DNA of 13,926 nt, taken from assembly GCA_013153675.1 (NCBI GenBank), contig JAADEA010000084.1, forward strand, positions 1 through 13,926, read 5' to 3'. How positions within the stretch are numbered: position 1 is the first letter of the stretch; every line of letters starts with the position of its first letter. The position numbers were made by a program, and so were the translations under genes. The notes under the pieces are model-generated. The model ran no database searches, was not told the origin of the DNA, and was given only the letters and a program-made list of their open reading frames with translations. Of this stretch, positions 7,537 through 13,926 are shown piece by piece. The DNA comes from Campylobacterota bacterium (GTDB lineage: Bacteria > Campylobacterota > Campylobacteria > Campylobacterales > Sulfurovaceae).

Positions 7537-7722
7537 CTACCAGCTTGCTTTACGCATACCAGGAATTTTGCCCTCAGAGGCAAGTTTTCTTAAACAAATT
7601 CTACAAATACCAAAATCTCTGTAAACAGAGTGCGGTCTACCACACAAAGAGCAGCGAGTATAAGCTCTTACCTTAAACTTAGGCTTTCTCTTTGCCTTTG
7701 CAATCATACTCTTTTTAGCCAT
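7537..7722 (-). CDS. rpsN: Small ribosomal subunit protein S14, zinc-binding form
   Basis: S14 is a late-binding protein of the 30S head. At 61 residues this is the short zinc-binding (type Z) form: ligands C24 and C27 in RCSLCGRP and C40 and C43 in [10 protein letters not shown]. The C-terminal PGMRKASW is the family signature. Most other proteobacteria carry a longer zinc-free S14 of about 100 residues, so the zinc form is a lineage marker of Campylobacterota. Its ATG overlaps the rplE stop as TAATG, with AGGGAG upstream inside rplE, so the two are translationally coupled. Confidence 0.97.
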   Translation of the reverse strand: MAKKSMIAKAKRKPKFKVRAYTRCSLCGRPHSVYRDFGICRICLRKLASEGKIPGMRKASW

Positions 7723-8267
7723 TATTTTCTCCCTTTCGCAAAAGGCATTCCAAGTTTTTCTAATAGAGCAAATGCCTCTTTATCACTATCAGTAGTTGTT
7801 ACAATAGTAATATTCATTCCATGAGTCTTCATAATAAAATCATAATCTACTTCTGGGAACATTAATTGCTCATCCAAACCAAAGTTATAGTTCCCTCTTC
7901 CATCAAAACCTTTTCTTGATAAACCTCTAAAGTCTTTTACTCTTGGTAGAGCAATAGAGATAAGTTTATCAAGAAAGTTATACATCATATCGCCTCTTAA
8001 AGTTACTTTAATACCACTTGGCTGACCCTCTCTTGCCTTAAATCCTGCAACAGATTTTTTAGCTTTAGTAATAACTGCTCTTTGACCAGCAATCAAAGAG
8101 ATTGTATCAGCCATATTTTGAATTAATTTTGTATCTTTTCCCTCTCTACCTGCACCAACACTAATAATTACCTTCTCAATGCGAGGGATATCCATTACAT
8201 TCTTAATCTCAAGCTCTTTTTGGAGCTCTGGTGCAATTTTTTTATATTTCTCTTTTAATCTGTTCAT
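7722..8267 (-). CDS. rplE: Large ribosomal subunit protein L5
   Basis: L5 binds 5S rRNA and contacts S13 and the P-site tRNA across the subunit interface. The 181-residue protein contains [16 protein letters not shown] (about 25-40), then [21 protein letters not shown]. Further motifs are [20 protein letters not shown] and the C-terminal MNITIVTTT with [17 protein letters not shown] site lies within the end of rplX, and only two bases separate the rplX TGA from this ATG (TGAATATG). rpsN overlaps the stop codon. No abnormal features are seen. Confidence 0.97.
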   Translation of the reverse strand: MNRLKEKYKKIAPELQKELEIKNVMDIPRIEKVIISVGAGREGKDTKLIQNMADTISLIAGQRAVITKAKKSVAGFKAREGQPSGIKVTLRGDMMYNFLDKLISIALPRVKDFRGLSRKGFDGRGNYNFGLDEQLMFPEVDYDFIMKTHGMNITIVTTTDSDKEAFALLEKLGMPFAKGRK

Positions 8268-8269
8268 AT

Positions 8270-8506
8270 TCAGCCCTCAACTTTTTTTACATTTGAGATA
8301 TGAATAGGCATTTCTATTTCAATGAAACCGCCCTCTTTTCTATCCTCAGACGGCTTCACAGCCTTTTTAGCCTTTTTACAACCCTCAACAATTACAGCAT
8401 CTTTTTTAGGGATAACCCTTAAAACTTTTCCCTCTTTACCTTTATCATTTCCAGCGATAATTTTAACAATATCGCCCTTTTTAATCTTAAACTTCTTATT
8501 TGCCAT
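8270..8506 (-). CDS. rplX: Large ribosomal subunit protein L24
   Basis: L24 is one of the two assembly-initiator proteins of the 50S subunit and later sits near the tunnel exit. The protein begins [12 protein letters not shown] and contains a KOW motif at about 9-35 ([20 protein letters not shown]). At 78 residues it is shorter than the roughly 104-residue E. coli protein. The ATG at 8506 is chosen because GGAGG is seven bases upstream and the ATG overlaps the rplN stop as TAATG. The GTG two codons earlier is too close to that ribosome binding site. Confidence 0.96.
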   Translation of the reverse strand: MANKKFKIKKGDIVKIIAGNDKGKEGKVLRVIPKKDAVIVEGCKKAKKAVKPSEDRKEGGFIEIEMPIHISNVKKVEG

Positions 8507-8874
8507 TACCACACCTCCGGTGCCAAAGAAACAATTTTCATAAAACCAGCATATCTAATCTCTCTTGCTACTGGACCAAAAATCCTTGTTCCAATTGGCT
8601 CTTTTTTATCATCTACAATTACAGCTGCATTATCATCAAATCTAATTAAAGAGCCATTTTCTCTTTGAATCTCTTTTTTAGTTCTAACTACTACTGCCTT
8701 TACTACTTTACCTTTTTTAACTCTTCCATTTGGTAAAGCCTTCTTAACAGAAGCTACAATAATATCTCCAACACTTGCATAGCGTCTTTTAGAACCACCT
8801 AAAACTTTAATACACATAATCTCTTTTGCGCCGCTATTATCGGCTACATTTAATCTTGTAAAACTTTGAATCAT
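8506..8874 (-). CDS. rplN: Large ribosomal subunit protein L14
   Basis: L14 lies at the subunit interface, forms bridges with 16S rRNA and is the docking site of the silencing factor RsfS. The 122-residue protein begins [20 protein letters not shown], carries the signature region [20 protein letters not shown] (about 37-56), and ends with [26 protein letters not shown]. The ATG overlaps the rpsQ stop as ATGA, and purine-rich AGAGGAGAGGGA precedes it. In E. coli a new operon (spc) begins at rplN. Here there is no gap for a promoter, so the S10 and spc blocks appear to be transcribed together. Confidence 0.98.
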   Translation of the reverse strand: MIQSFTRLNVADNSGAKEIMCIKVLGGSKRRYASVGDIIVASVKKALPNGRVKKGKVVKAVVVRTKKEIQRENGSLIRFDDNAAVIVDDKKEPIGTRIFGPVAREIRYAGFMKIVSLAPEVW

Positions 8875-9122
8875 TGTCCCTCTCCTCTCTCAATAATTGT
8901 TGTGAGACGGAAAGATTTCCTTTTAGAGATTGGACGGCACTCAATTGCACTAACAATATCTCCAATCCTTGTCTCATTATTCTCATCATGAATCAAATAT
9001 TTTTTAAATTTCTTTACAGTCTTATGATATCTTGGATGCATAACTTTTCTCTCAACCAAGACAGTAGCAGTCTTATCTCCTGCTTTTTTAATAACTTTTC
9101 CTTGAATCACTCTTTTTGGCAT
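8871..9122 (-). CDS. rpsQ: Small ribosomal subunit protein S17
   Basis: S17 is an OB-fold primary binder of the 16S 5' domain. The 83-residue protein shows [20 protein letters not shown] at the start, [20 protein letters not shown] in the middle, and the family signature [20 protein letters not shown] (about 53-72). The start ATG overlaps the rpmC stop as TAATG, with AAGGG within the end of rpmC, and its own stop overlaps rplN as ATGA. Tight coupling on both sides is therefore likely. Length is normal. Confidence 0.98.
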   Translation of the reverse strand: MPKRVIQGKVIKKAGDKTATVLVERKVMHPRYHKTVKKFKKYLIHDENNETRIGDIVSAIECRPISKRKSFRLTTIIERGEGQ

Positions 9123-9328
9123 TATTCACCCTTTTCTTGCTGCTTCATAGCAGCAGTTATTGCTGTTTTAATTCTTGCAATATCTTTTCTTACTTTTCTA
9201 AGCTCAGATGTATTTTGAAGCTGCATAGTTTTTAATTTTACTCTAAGGGTAAAAAGCTCCATCTTTTTCTCTTTTAATAACTCATGCAACTCTTTTAAAC
9301 TTTTATCTTTAATCTCAGTATATTTCAT
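9122..9328 (-). CDS. rpmC: Large ribosomal subunit protein L29
   Basis: L29 sits next to L23 at the tunnel exit and forms part of the docking platform for trigger factor and the signal recognition particle. The 68-residue protein is two antiparallel helices. It begins [20 protein letters not shown] and carries the signature [16 protein letters not shown] at about 42-57. Its first 14 bases overlap the end of rplP in another frame, and its purine-rich AGGGA site lies entirely inside rplP. That overlap is the largest in the cluster and forces co-translation or re-initiation. Confidence 0.96.
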   Translation of the reverse strand: MKYTEIKDKSLKELHELLKEKKMELFTLRVKLKTMQLQNTSELRKVRKDIARIKTAITAAMKQQEKGE

Positions 9329-9740
9329 TGCTCTCTTCCCTTGAAATTATTTTTGTTTTAAAAGGAAGCTTATAGCAAGCAAGCTTCAATGCCTCTCTTG
9401 CCAAATCCTCTTTAACGCCAGCAAGTTCAAAAAGAATTCTTCCTGGTTTAATATTCATAACCCACTTTTCAACGCCTCCTTTACCTTTACCCATCCTTGT
9501 CTCAAGAGGTTTTTTAGTAAGAGGCTTATCTGGAAATACTCTAATCCAAATTTTTCCCGTTCTGCTTAAGCGACGGTTAATTGCTACCCTTGCAGCTTCA
9601 ATTTGTCTTGAATCAATTCTTCCAGCCTCAACGGCTTTAATTGCAAATTCACCAAATGCAATCTTATTACCTCTATAAGATTTGCCGCGATTGCGACCTT
9701 TTTGTTGTTTTCTCCATTTAGTTCTTTTTGGCATCAACAT
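9315..9740 (-). CDS. rplP: Large ribosomal subunit protein L16
   Basis: L16 contacts the A-site tRNA and organises 23S helices near the peptidyl transferase centre. The 141-residue protein begins [20 protein letters not shown] and has the signatures [20 protein letters not shown] (about 76-95) and [12 protein letters not shown]. The arginine equivalent to E. coli R81, a hydroxylation site in some bacteria, is present in WIRVFP; whether it is modified here is unknown. The first ATG is chosen over the third codon because GAGGTGA is well spaced and because Campylobacterota L16 proteins begin MLMPKR. The C-terminus runs a few residues past the E. coli end and overlaps rpmC by 14 bases. Confidence 0.97.
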   Translation of the reverse strand: MLMPKRTKWRKQQKGRNRGKSYRGNKIAFGEFAIKAVEAGRIDSRQIEAARVAINRRLSRTGKIWIRVFPDKPLTKKPLETRMGKGKGGVEKWVMNIKPGRILFELAGVKEDLAREALKLACYKLPFKTKIISREESNEIY

Positions 9741-9742
9741 GG

Positions 9743-10435
9743 CTATTCACCTCTCTTTCTACCTCTTCTTTTTCCTCTTCTCTCTTGAGGCTCTGGCTGA
9801 ATTCCTTTTTGAAGCACTTCACCTTTAAAGATCCATACTTTAACACCAATATTTCCATAAGTTGTCAATGCTTCAGCAAAACCATAATCAATTTTCGCTC
9901 TTAGTGTATGAAGAGGCACTCTTCCTTCAAGATACCACTCAGTTCTTGCCATCTCAGCACCACCAAGACGACCAGATACAGCTATCTTAATTCCTTTTGC
10001 TCCTTGCTTAATAGCTCCTTGAATAGCCTTTTTCATAGCTCTTCTAAAAGCTACCCTTCTTTCAATTTGCTGAGCAACATTCTCAGCCACAAGTTGAGCT
10101 GAAGAAAGAGGTCTCTTCTCTTCTTTAATATTAATAGAGATCTCTTTATTAAATATCTTTTGAAGTTTTGCTTTAAGATTTTCTATATCAGCACCTTTTT
10201 TACCAATAATTACCCCTGGTCTTGCTGATACAATTGTAATTCTTACTTTCTTTAGAGTTCTTTCAATAATAATATTACTAATTCCTGCAAAATATAACTC
10301 TTTTTTAATAAAGTCCCTAATTCTTTGATCCTCTTCTAAAAACTTAGCCGCTCTATCTTTTGCTGGAAACCATCTTGAATCCCAATTTCTATTGATTCCA
10401 AGACGCAAACCTATTGGATTTACTTTTTGACCCAT
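9743..10435 (-). CDS. rpsC: Small ribosomal subunit protein S3
   Basis: S3 lines the mRNA entry tunnel on the 30S head and takes part in the mRNA helicase activity of the ribosome. The 230-residue protein begins [20 protein letters not shown]. It has a type II KH domain whose GKKG loop (78-81, in [10 protein letters not shown]) contacts RNA. The C-terminal domain carries [32 protein letters not shown] and a basic tail [20 protein letters not shown] precedes the ATG, which lies two bases after rplV; rplP begins two bases after its stop. The features are ordinary for the family. Confidence 0.98.
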   Translation of the reverse strand: MGQKVNPIGLRLGINRNWDSRWFPAKDRAAKFLEEDQRIRDFIKKELYFAGISNIIIERTLKKVRITIVSARPGVIIGKKGADIENLKAKLQKIFNKEISINIKEEKRPLSSAQLVAENVAQQIERRVAFRRAMKKAIQGAIKQGAKGIKIAVSGRLGGAEMARTEWYLEGRVPLHTLRAKIDYGFAEALTTYGNIGVKVWIFKGEVLQKGIQPEPQERRGKRRGRKRGE

Positions 10436-10437
10436 CT

Positions 10438-10782
10438 TTAAGCTTCCTTTCTTTTATCTTTAGCCTCTGCAGGCTCAACTTCTACATAAATATGGGATGT
10501 AGGCTTTAAGATTCTTGTTGCCATTCCTCTTGCTCTTGGTCTCCAGCGTTTTAAATAAGCGGCACGATCAACTCTACAAGATTTAATTACAACCTCATTT
10601 GGCTCATAATCACCATTTGCAACTGCTGATGCTACCACTTTAGAAATAATTCTTGCAGCCTTATTTGGCATAAACTCAAGTGCTGCAAGAGCCTCTTCAG
10701 CATTCATTCCTTGAATCTCTCTTGCTACCAATCTCGCTTTAATTGGAGATACTCTTACAAATCTCAATATAGCCCTACTCAT
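10438..10782 (-). CDS. rplV: Large ribosomal subunit protein L22
   Basis: L22 lines the nascent-chain tunnel; its beta hairpin forms part of the constriction near the macrolide pocket. The 114-residue protein begins [20 protein letters not shown]. The C-terminal hairpin region with [20 protein letters not shown] (about 71-90) and SHIYVEV is intact, with no deletion of the kind linked to erythromycin resistance visible. The start overlaps the rpsS stop as ATGA, with AAAGG upstream. rpsC follows after two bases. Confidence 0.97.
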   Translation of the reverse strand: MSRAILRFVRVSPIKARLVAREIQGMNAEEALAALEFMPNKAARIISKVVASAVANGDYEPNEVVIKSCRVDRAAYLKRWRPRARGMATRILKPTSHIYVEVEPAEAKDKRKEA

Positions 10783-11060
10783 TTACCAACCTTTTTTTGT
10801 ACACTTCCTTTATGCCCGCGGAATGTTCTTGTTGGAGCAAACTCTCCCAATTTATATCCAACATGATTTTCAGTAATAAAAACAGGCACAAATTGTCTTC
10901 CATTATGTACATTTATAGTTAGCCCAATCATCTCAGGTACAATCATTGAGCGTCTTGACCATGTCTTAATAGGCTTTGTTGAGCCTTCCTCTTTTGCCTT
11001 GAGCACTTTTTTCATTAAGTGATCATCGACAAAAGGACCTTTTTTTATAGATCTTGGCAT
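10779..11060 (-). CDS. rpsS: Small ribosomal subunit protein S19
   Basis: S19 sits in the 30S head with S13 and contacts the large subunit and A-site tRNA. The 93-residue protein begins [20 protein letters not shown]. It includes [20 protein letters not shown] and the family signature [20 protein letters not shown] followed by [15 protein letters not shown] lies five bases before the ATG, nine bases after rplB. Its end overlaps rplV by four bases. Length and motifs are standard. Confidence 0.98.
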   Translation of the reverse strand: MPRSIKKGPFVDDHLMKKVLKAKEEGSTKPIKTWSRRSMIVPEMIGLTINVHNGRQFVPVFITENHVGYKLGEFAPTRTFRGHKGSVQKKVGK

Positions 11061-11069
11061 ATTAACCCC

Positions 11070-11900
11070 TTACTTTTTCTTTCTTCTTGAGATTATATAT
11101 TTATCACTTTGTTTTTTACCTCTTGTCTTATAACCTTTAGTTGGCATACCCCAAGGAGTTACTGGATGTCTACCAGGACCTGTTTTTCCTTCCCCTCCAC
11201 CATGTGGGTGATCAATTGGGTTCATTGCAGATCCTCTTGTTTGAGGTCTAATACCTCTATATCTATTTCTACCAGCTTTACCAATTACAATATTGGCATA
11301 CTCCTCATTTCCAACGCTACCAATTGTAGCCATACATTCACCAAGGATATATCTCATCTCTCCAGATGGTAATCTAAGAGCTACATATTTACCATCTCTA
11401 CCCATAATTTGAGCATAGCTTCCTGCACTTCTTGCTATCTTTCCACCTTGTCCAGGATTCATCTCAATATTATGAACTATTGTTCCAACTGGAATATTTT
11501 TTAACTTCATTGCATTTCCTGGCTTAATATCAACGCCAGCTTCATCAGCAATAATTCTATCTCCAACCTTTAGACCTTTTGGTTGAAGAATATATCTTTT
11601 ATCTCCATCTAAATATTTAATTAAAGAGATTCTACAATTTCTATATGGATCATATTCAATTGTCGCCACAATTCCTGGCACTTTAAATTTATTTCTTTTA
11701 AAATCTATAATTCTATATAACTTCTTAGCACCTCCCTCTTTATGGCGAGAAGTGATTCTTCCTTGATTATTGCGCCCTGCTTTTACAGGAAGCTTAACTA
11801 ATAATCTTCTAACAGTTGGTTTTGAAGTAATATCACTACTATCTAATACGCTCATAAAACGGCGAGATGGAGTATACGGTTTAAATGTTTTTATCGCCAT
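11070..11900 (-). CDS. rplB: Large ribosomal subunit protein L2
   Basis: L2 is among the most conserved 50S proteins and is needed for subunit association and peptidyl transferase activity. The 276-residue protein begins [16 protein letters not shown]. It has an OB-like N-terminal domain (about 60-120), an SH3-like middle domain with [20 protein letters not shown] (about 147-166), and the signature [20 protein letters not shown]. The histidine equivalent to E. coli H229 is H231. AAGGGG sits shortly before the ATG, ten bases after rplW. The basic tail SRRKKK ends the protein. Confidence 0.98.
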   Translation of the reverse strand: MAIKTFKPYTPSRRFMSVLDSSDITSKPTVRRLLVKLPVKAGRNNQGRITSRHKEGGAKKLYRIIDFKRNKFKVPGIVATIEYDPYRNCRISLIKYLDGDKRYILQPKGLKVGDRIIADEAGVDIKPGNAMKLKNIPVGTIVHNIEMNPGQGGKIARSAGSYAQIMGRDGKYVALRLPSGEMRYILGECMATIGSVGNEEYANIVIGKAGRNRYRGIRPQTRGSAMNPIDHPHGGGEGKTGPGRHPVTPWGMPTKGYKTRGKKQSDKYIISRRKKK

Positions 11901-11910
11901 ATCTTTCCCC

Positions 11911-12192
11911 TTATACGCTCAGGCTTTCAATTTTTGCATCTTCTGGAAGCTTTACATAAAACTTTTTAAAATCTGGGCGCTTCCCTTCAATCCCTTTAAA
12001 TCTCTTTCTTTTTCCCTTAACTCTCATAGAGTTTACTTTTAAAGGTTTAATTCCAAAATACTCTCTAAAGATCTCTTTTAGAGAGTTTTTAGTAACTCTT
12101 GGAGTTGTTTGAACAACAATTACACCCTCTTCTTGTAACTGCAAACTCTTTTCTGTATAAATTATTGCTTTAATATCTGTTATATCCGCCAT
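11911..12192 (-). CDS. rplW: Large ribosomal subunit protein L23
   Basis: L23 stands at the tunnel exit and is the main docking site for trigger factor. The protein begins [20 protein letters not shown] and contains [20 protein letters not shown] and [15 protein letters not shown] (about 50-65); 93 residues is typical. The ATG at 12192 is preferred to a TTG two codons upstream, because family proteins begin close to the conserved TEKS region and the ATG is better spaced from the upstream purines. The ribosome binding site is weak (AAGTGAG overlapping the rplD stop), the poorest in the cluster apart from map, so expression probably depends on coupling to rplD seven bases away. Confidence 0.95.
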   Translation of the reverse strand: MADITDIKAIIYTEKSLQLQEEGVIVVQTTPRVTKNSLKEIFREYFGIKPLKVNSMRVKGKRKRFKGIEGKRPDFKKFYVKLPEDAKIESLSV

Positions 12193-12199
12193 TCTCAAC

Positions 12200-12787
12200 T
12201 CACTTTAATAAATTTTCCCAAACAGATTTCTCAAAAACTACTCCATCAAAAACTGCCACCAAATATGGGTTTAGTTCTGATGGATCTACTAAATAGCTAT
12301 CTTTTAAATTTCTAAATGCCAAGAATGTCTTCTCATCAATATTATCTTTTACTACTAAAAGATCTTTTGTATTAAATTGATCTCTAAAAGCTTTTGCATC
12401 TTTTGTTTTTCCAGATACTATCTCTACATTATCTACCACAAAAAGTTTATCTTGAGCTACTTTTTGTGCAATAGCATATAAAAATGCCAATCTTTTTTGT
12501 TTTTTATTAACTTTTTGAGTATAGTTTTTATTATTCGTTGGTCCAAAAACTACTCCACCACCTCTAAATTGAGGAGCTCTAATAGAACCTTGTCTTGCTC
12601 TACCACCACCTTTTTGTCTAAAAGGCTTTTTACCTCCACCGCTTACCTCAGAGCGGTTTTTAGTATTTGCACTATTTGCTCTTAAATTTGCCGCATAAGC
12701 TTTGCAATATATATATAAATTATGAGGATTAATATCAAATAGCTCTTGAGGAATATCCTCTCTTTTAACTACTACTAAATTACTCAT
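12200..12787 (-). CDS. rplD: Large ribosomal subunit protein L4
   Basis: L4 helps form the tunnel constriction; in E. coli it also represses the S10 operon by binding the leader RNA. The 195-residue protein has the extended loop with [20 protein letters not shown] (about 50-69) and [13 protein letters not shown], then a Rossmann-like domain. The loop is intact. Start ATG overlaps the rplC stop as ATGA, with AAGGAT six bases upstream. The leader ahead of rpsJ is far shorter than the E. coli S10 leader, so regulation by L4 cannot be assumed here. Confidence 0.97.
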   Translation of the reverse strand: MSNLVVVKREDIPQELFDINPHNLYIYCKAYAANLRANSANTKNRSEVSGGGKKPFRQKGGGRARQGSIRAPQFRGGGVVFGPTNNKNYTQKVNKKQKRLAFLYAIAQKVAQDKLFVVDNVEIVSGKTKDAKAFRDQFNTKDLLVVKDNIDEKTFLAFRNLKDSYLVDPSELNPYLVAVFDGVVFEKSVWENLLK

Positions 12788-13362
12788 TTAACAATCCTTA
12801 TTAGACCTTTTGAACCATTGCTTCCTGGAACGGCACCTTTTACTACTAAAATTCCCTTCTCCTCATCAAAAGAGACAACTTCATTTTTAACAGTCACATT
12901 TTTATTTCCATAATGCCCTGGCATTTTTTGCCCTGGTTGAACTCTTCCTGGAAATTCACACATACCAATACTTCCTGGTGCTCTATGGAATCTTGATCCA
13001 TGACTTCTTGGACCACCTGCAAATCCATATCTCTTAACTACACCTGTAAAACCTCTACCTTTAGATTTAAAAGTGCTTTTAATTACCTTTGCACTCTTTA
13101 GAGGTTCAAAACTTAAATCTCCAACCTCTGTTCCCTCAGCAACTTTTAGAGTTTTAAAACGATTATACTCTTTACTTAATCCATACTTTTTTTGTTGCCC
13201 CATAATAGGCTTATTTAATTTCTTACCACTGCTATAAGCAACTAAAGCCTTACCATCTTTTACTTCACAAACTTTAGCATCAACCAACTTTAGTAGGGTT
13301 ACTTGATAGCTTGGTATAGATATTACTCTACTTGTTCCAATTTTTTCTACAATAAACTCCAT
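12784..13362 (-). CDS. rplC: Large ribosomal subunit protein L3
   Basis: L3 is an assembly initiator of the 50S subunit whose extended loop reaches the peptidyl transferase centre. The 192-residue protein begins [18 protein letters not shown], the Campylobacterota-type N-terminus. It carries [20 protein letters not shown] (101-120), then [13 protein letters not shown] and [17 protein letters not shown]. The residue at the place of the methylated Q150 of E. coli (MAGQMGN) is H150, so the PrmB target glutamine is missing. AAGGAG, overlapping the rpsJ stop, is six bases from the ATG. Slightly shorter than the 209-residue E. coli protein, otherwise intact. Confidence 0.97.
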   Translation of the reverse strand: MEFIVEKIGTSRVISIPSYQVTLLKLVDAKVCEVKDGKALVAYSSGKKLNKPIMGQQKKYGLSKEYNRFKTLKVAEGTEVGDLSFEPLKSAKVIKSTFKSKGRGFTGVVKRYGFAGGPRSHGSRFHRAPGSIGMCEFPGRVQPGQKMPGHYGNKNVTVKNEVVSFDEEKGILVVKGAVPGSNGSKGLIRIVK

Positions 13363-13372
13363 ACCCTACTCC

Positions 13373-13684
13373 TTACTTATCCATTGAGCGGATTTCAACT
13401 TCCACTTCTGGAGCCAAATCCAGCTTCATTAAAGAATCAACAGTATCTGGCGTTACAGCCACAATATCTATTAAACGTGAATGGATTCTAATTTCAAATT
13501 GCTCTCTACTATCTTTATTGATATGAGGAGAGCGAAGCACTGTATATCTTCTAATTTTTGTCGGTAATGGTATAGGACCTCTTAACTCTGCACCAGTCCT
13601 TTTTACCGCCTCTACAATAGCCTTTACAGACCTATCAAGCACTCTATGGTCATAAGCCTTTAGCTTAAGTCTAATTTTTTCCAT
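13373..13684 (-). CDS. rpsJ: Small ribosomal subunit protein S10 (NusE)
   Basis: S10 is a 30S head protein that, as NusE, also joins NusB in transcription antitermination and links NusG to the ribosome. The 103-residue protein contains [20 protein letters not shown] near the start. The long ribosome-binding loop and signature follow: [20 protein letters not shown] (about 37-56), [19 protein letters not shown] and the C-terminal [16 protein letters not shown] precedes the ATG. It is the first gene of the cluster, with a leader of about 98 bases and a strong promoter upstream. Confidence 0.98.
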   Translation of the reverse strand: MEKIRLKLKAYDHRVLDRSVKAIVEAVKRTGAELRGPIPLPTKIRRYTVLRSPHINKDSREQFEIRIHSRLIDIVAVTPDTVDSLMKLDLAPEVEVEIRSMDK

Positions 13685-13706
13685 ACTATCCCTTCTTTAA
13701 AGAACT

Positions 13707-13726
13707 CACCGCAAGCGGTGTTTTTT
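13707..13726 (+). terminator. Plus-strand intrinsic terminator inside the rpsJ leader (first)
   Basis: On the plus strand CACCGC (13707-13712), a tight AA loop (or CACCG with CAAG as loop) and GCGGTG (13715-13720) form a GC-rich hairpin followed by six T. This is textbook terminator form, but it faces away from rpsJ, toward the divergent gene, with no plus-strand gene behind it. It could stop antisense transcripts, or the T-run could simply be the complement of an A-rich leader. Confidence 0.5.
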
Positions 13727-13752
13727 AAGAGCCCTTAAAATGGGGCTTTTTC
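13727..13752 (+). terminator. Plus-strand intrinsic terminator inside the rpsJ leader (second)
   Basis: AAGAGCCC (13727-13734), an 8-base loop and GGGCTTTT (13743-13750) give an 8-bp plus-strand stem that includes a G-U pair; the T-run is TTTTT (13747-13751). On the minus strand that G-U becomes an A-C mismatch, so this hairpin is better formed in plus-strand RNA. It lies immediately after the first hairpin's T-run, giving a tandem pair. Confidence 0.45.
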
Positions 13753-13789
13753 ATATTAAGAAGCGCTATGCTCCTAATTTTGAGATTGA

Positions 13790-13817
13790 ATTATACAAAA
13801 GATATCCCCTTTTTTAA
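13790..13817 (-). promoter_or_regulatory. Promoter of the S10-spc-alpha operon
   Basis: The minus strand reads TTTTGTATAAT, a perfect -10 hexamer (13795-13790) preceded by TTTTG. Sixteen bases upstream is TTAAAA (13817-13812), a four-of-six match to the -35 consensus. It is the only strong sigma-70-type promoter found ahead of rpsJ. The start is expected near 13783. Confidence 0.75.
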
Positions 13818-13833
13818 CTTTAAATGCCCCTTT
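13806..13833. repeat. Direct repeat CCCCTTT, 21-bp period, between divergent promoters
   Basis: CCCCTTT occurs at 13806-13812 and 13827-13833, exactly 21 bp apart, which is two helical turns. The pair brackets the -35 region of the rpsJ promoter and the upstream side of the divergent promoter. The spacing suits a protein binding one face of DNA, but no binding protein is known from the sequence, and a 7-bp repeat can arise by chance. Confidence 0.3.
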
Positions 13834-13839
13834 ATACGA

Positions 13840-13845
13840 TAAAAT
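13840..13845 (+). promoter_or_regulatory. Possible -10 box of the divergent plus-strand gene
   Basis: TAAAAT at 13840-13845 (in GATAAAATAATGG) lies about 35 bases before the divergent ATG and would give a leader of about 28 bases. No clear -35 hexamer is seen, though the upstream region is T-rich. One mismatch to TATAAT in AT-rich DNA makes this tentative. Confidence 0.35.
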
Positions 13846-13857
13846 AATGGTAAAAAG

Positions 13858-13876
13858 TTTCCTTTTAAGAAGGAAA
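13858..13876 (+). promoter_or_regulatory. Hairpin covering the ribosome binding site of the divergent gene
   Basis: TTTCCTT (13858-13864) and AAGGAAA (13870-13876) pair perfectly over 7 bp with loop TTAAG. The 3' arm is the ribosome binding site AAGGA, and the ATG begins three bases after the stem. Folding would hide the ribosome binding site; whether it is regulated is unknown. Confidence 0.4.
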
Positions 13877-13879
13877 AGT

Positions 13880-13926
13880 ATGGATATTTTTGAATATTTT
13901 TACGAAAAAGCTCCAAAATTAGAACA
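13880..13926 (+). CDS. Unidentified protein, N-terminal fragment
   Basis: An open frame begins at ATG 13880, has AAGGA six bases upstream, and runs off the window end. The fifteen visible residues are MDIFEYFYEKAPKLE. This is too little to name a family, and there is no signal peptide or recognisable motif in it. It is transcribed away from the ribosomal protein cluster, sharing the intergenic region that holds the rpsJ promoter. The good ribosome binding site, plausible -10 box and absence of stops support a real gene, but 47 bases of open frame is weak evidence by itself. Confidence 0.6.
   Translation, partial: MDIFEYFYEKAPKLE

Larger units (their letters stand above)
13685..13783 (-). promoter_or_regulatory. 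5' leader of the S10 operon
   Basis: If transcription begins about seven bases after the TATAAT, the leader is roughly 98 bases. The minus-strand RNA can form AGCCC/GGGCT (13747-13743 with 13734-13730) and a stable hairpin CACCG, loop CTTG, CGGTG (13720-13707). A palindrome TTCTTTAAAGAA then runs into the ribosome binding site. A CUUG loop closed by G-C is a known extra-stable tetraloop. It may be a regulatory leader, but it is much shorter than the E. coli S10 leader, and no ligand can be assigned. Confidence 0.4.

Noticed and set aside
12193..12198. A TTG start adding two residues to L23
   Set aside because: The ATG at 12192 is the more usual codon and is better spaced from the upstream purines.
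13697..13708. A plus-strand gene ending at the tandem terminators
   Set aside because: The region to the left on the plus strand is entirely antisense to rpsJ and rplC, with no credible coding frame, so the terminators have no upstream gene in view.
1..13926. CRISPR arrays, tRNAs, insertion sequences, prophage or defence genes
   Set aside because: I found no repeat array, tRNA cloverleaf, transposase or non-housekeeping gene; the rpmJ leader's three-armed fold lacks tRNA features such as a 7-bp acceptor stem and a T-arm motif.

Overview
The window is the merged S10-spc-alpha ribosomal protein cluster of an AT-rich bacterium, almost certainly a member of the Campylobacterota (Epsilonproteobacteria). 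The pointers are the protein sequences themselves (RpoA, S4, L3 beginning [10 protein letters not shown]16 beginning MLMPKRTK), the absence of L30 between S5 and L15, and the Helicobacter-like order secY-map-infA-rpmJ without adk. I cannot name the genus with confidence.

All 28 complete genes lie on the minus strand, so transcription runs from right to left. The S10 block is rpsJ-rplC-rplD-rplW-rplB-rpsS-rplV-rpsC-rplP-rpmC-rpsQ (13684 to 8871). The spc block is rplN-rplX-rplE-rpsN-rpsH-rplF-rplR-rpsE-rplO-secY (8874 to 4067). map and infA follow, then the alpha block rpmJ-rpsM-rpsK-rpsD-rpoA-rplQ (2934 to 22). Packing is extreme: many neighbours overlap by TAATG or ATGA or are separated by 1 to 20 bases, so translational coupling is likely throughout. 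A compact intrinsic terminator overlaps the rplQ stop codon at the left edge.

Only two non-coding stretches exceed 50 bases. One is the 148-base gap between infA and rpmJ. Its minus-strand RNA can fold into a three-way junction with a 13-bp arm, an 8-9-bp arm and a possible pseudoknot ending just before the rpmJ ribosome binding site. It sits where the alpha-operon leader sits in enteric bacteria and is the best candidate here for an undescribed regulatory RNA. The other is the roughly 195-base region right of rpsJ. It holds a strong rpsJ promoter, two tandem hairpins with T-runs on the plus strand, a 21-bp-spaced direct repeat, and the start of a divergent plus-strand gene cut off by the window end.

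The genes make both ribosomal subunits (S3, S4, S5, S8, S10, S11, S13, S14, S17, S19; L2-L6, L14-L18, L22-L24, L29, L36), initiation factor IF1, the SecY translocon channel, methionine aminopeptidase, and the RNA polymerase alpha subunit. Every CDS is intact, with no frameshift, insertion sequence, CRISPR or tRNA seen. Apart from the leader regions this is an ordinary, conserved housekeeping locus.
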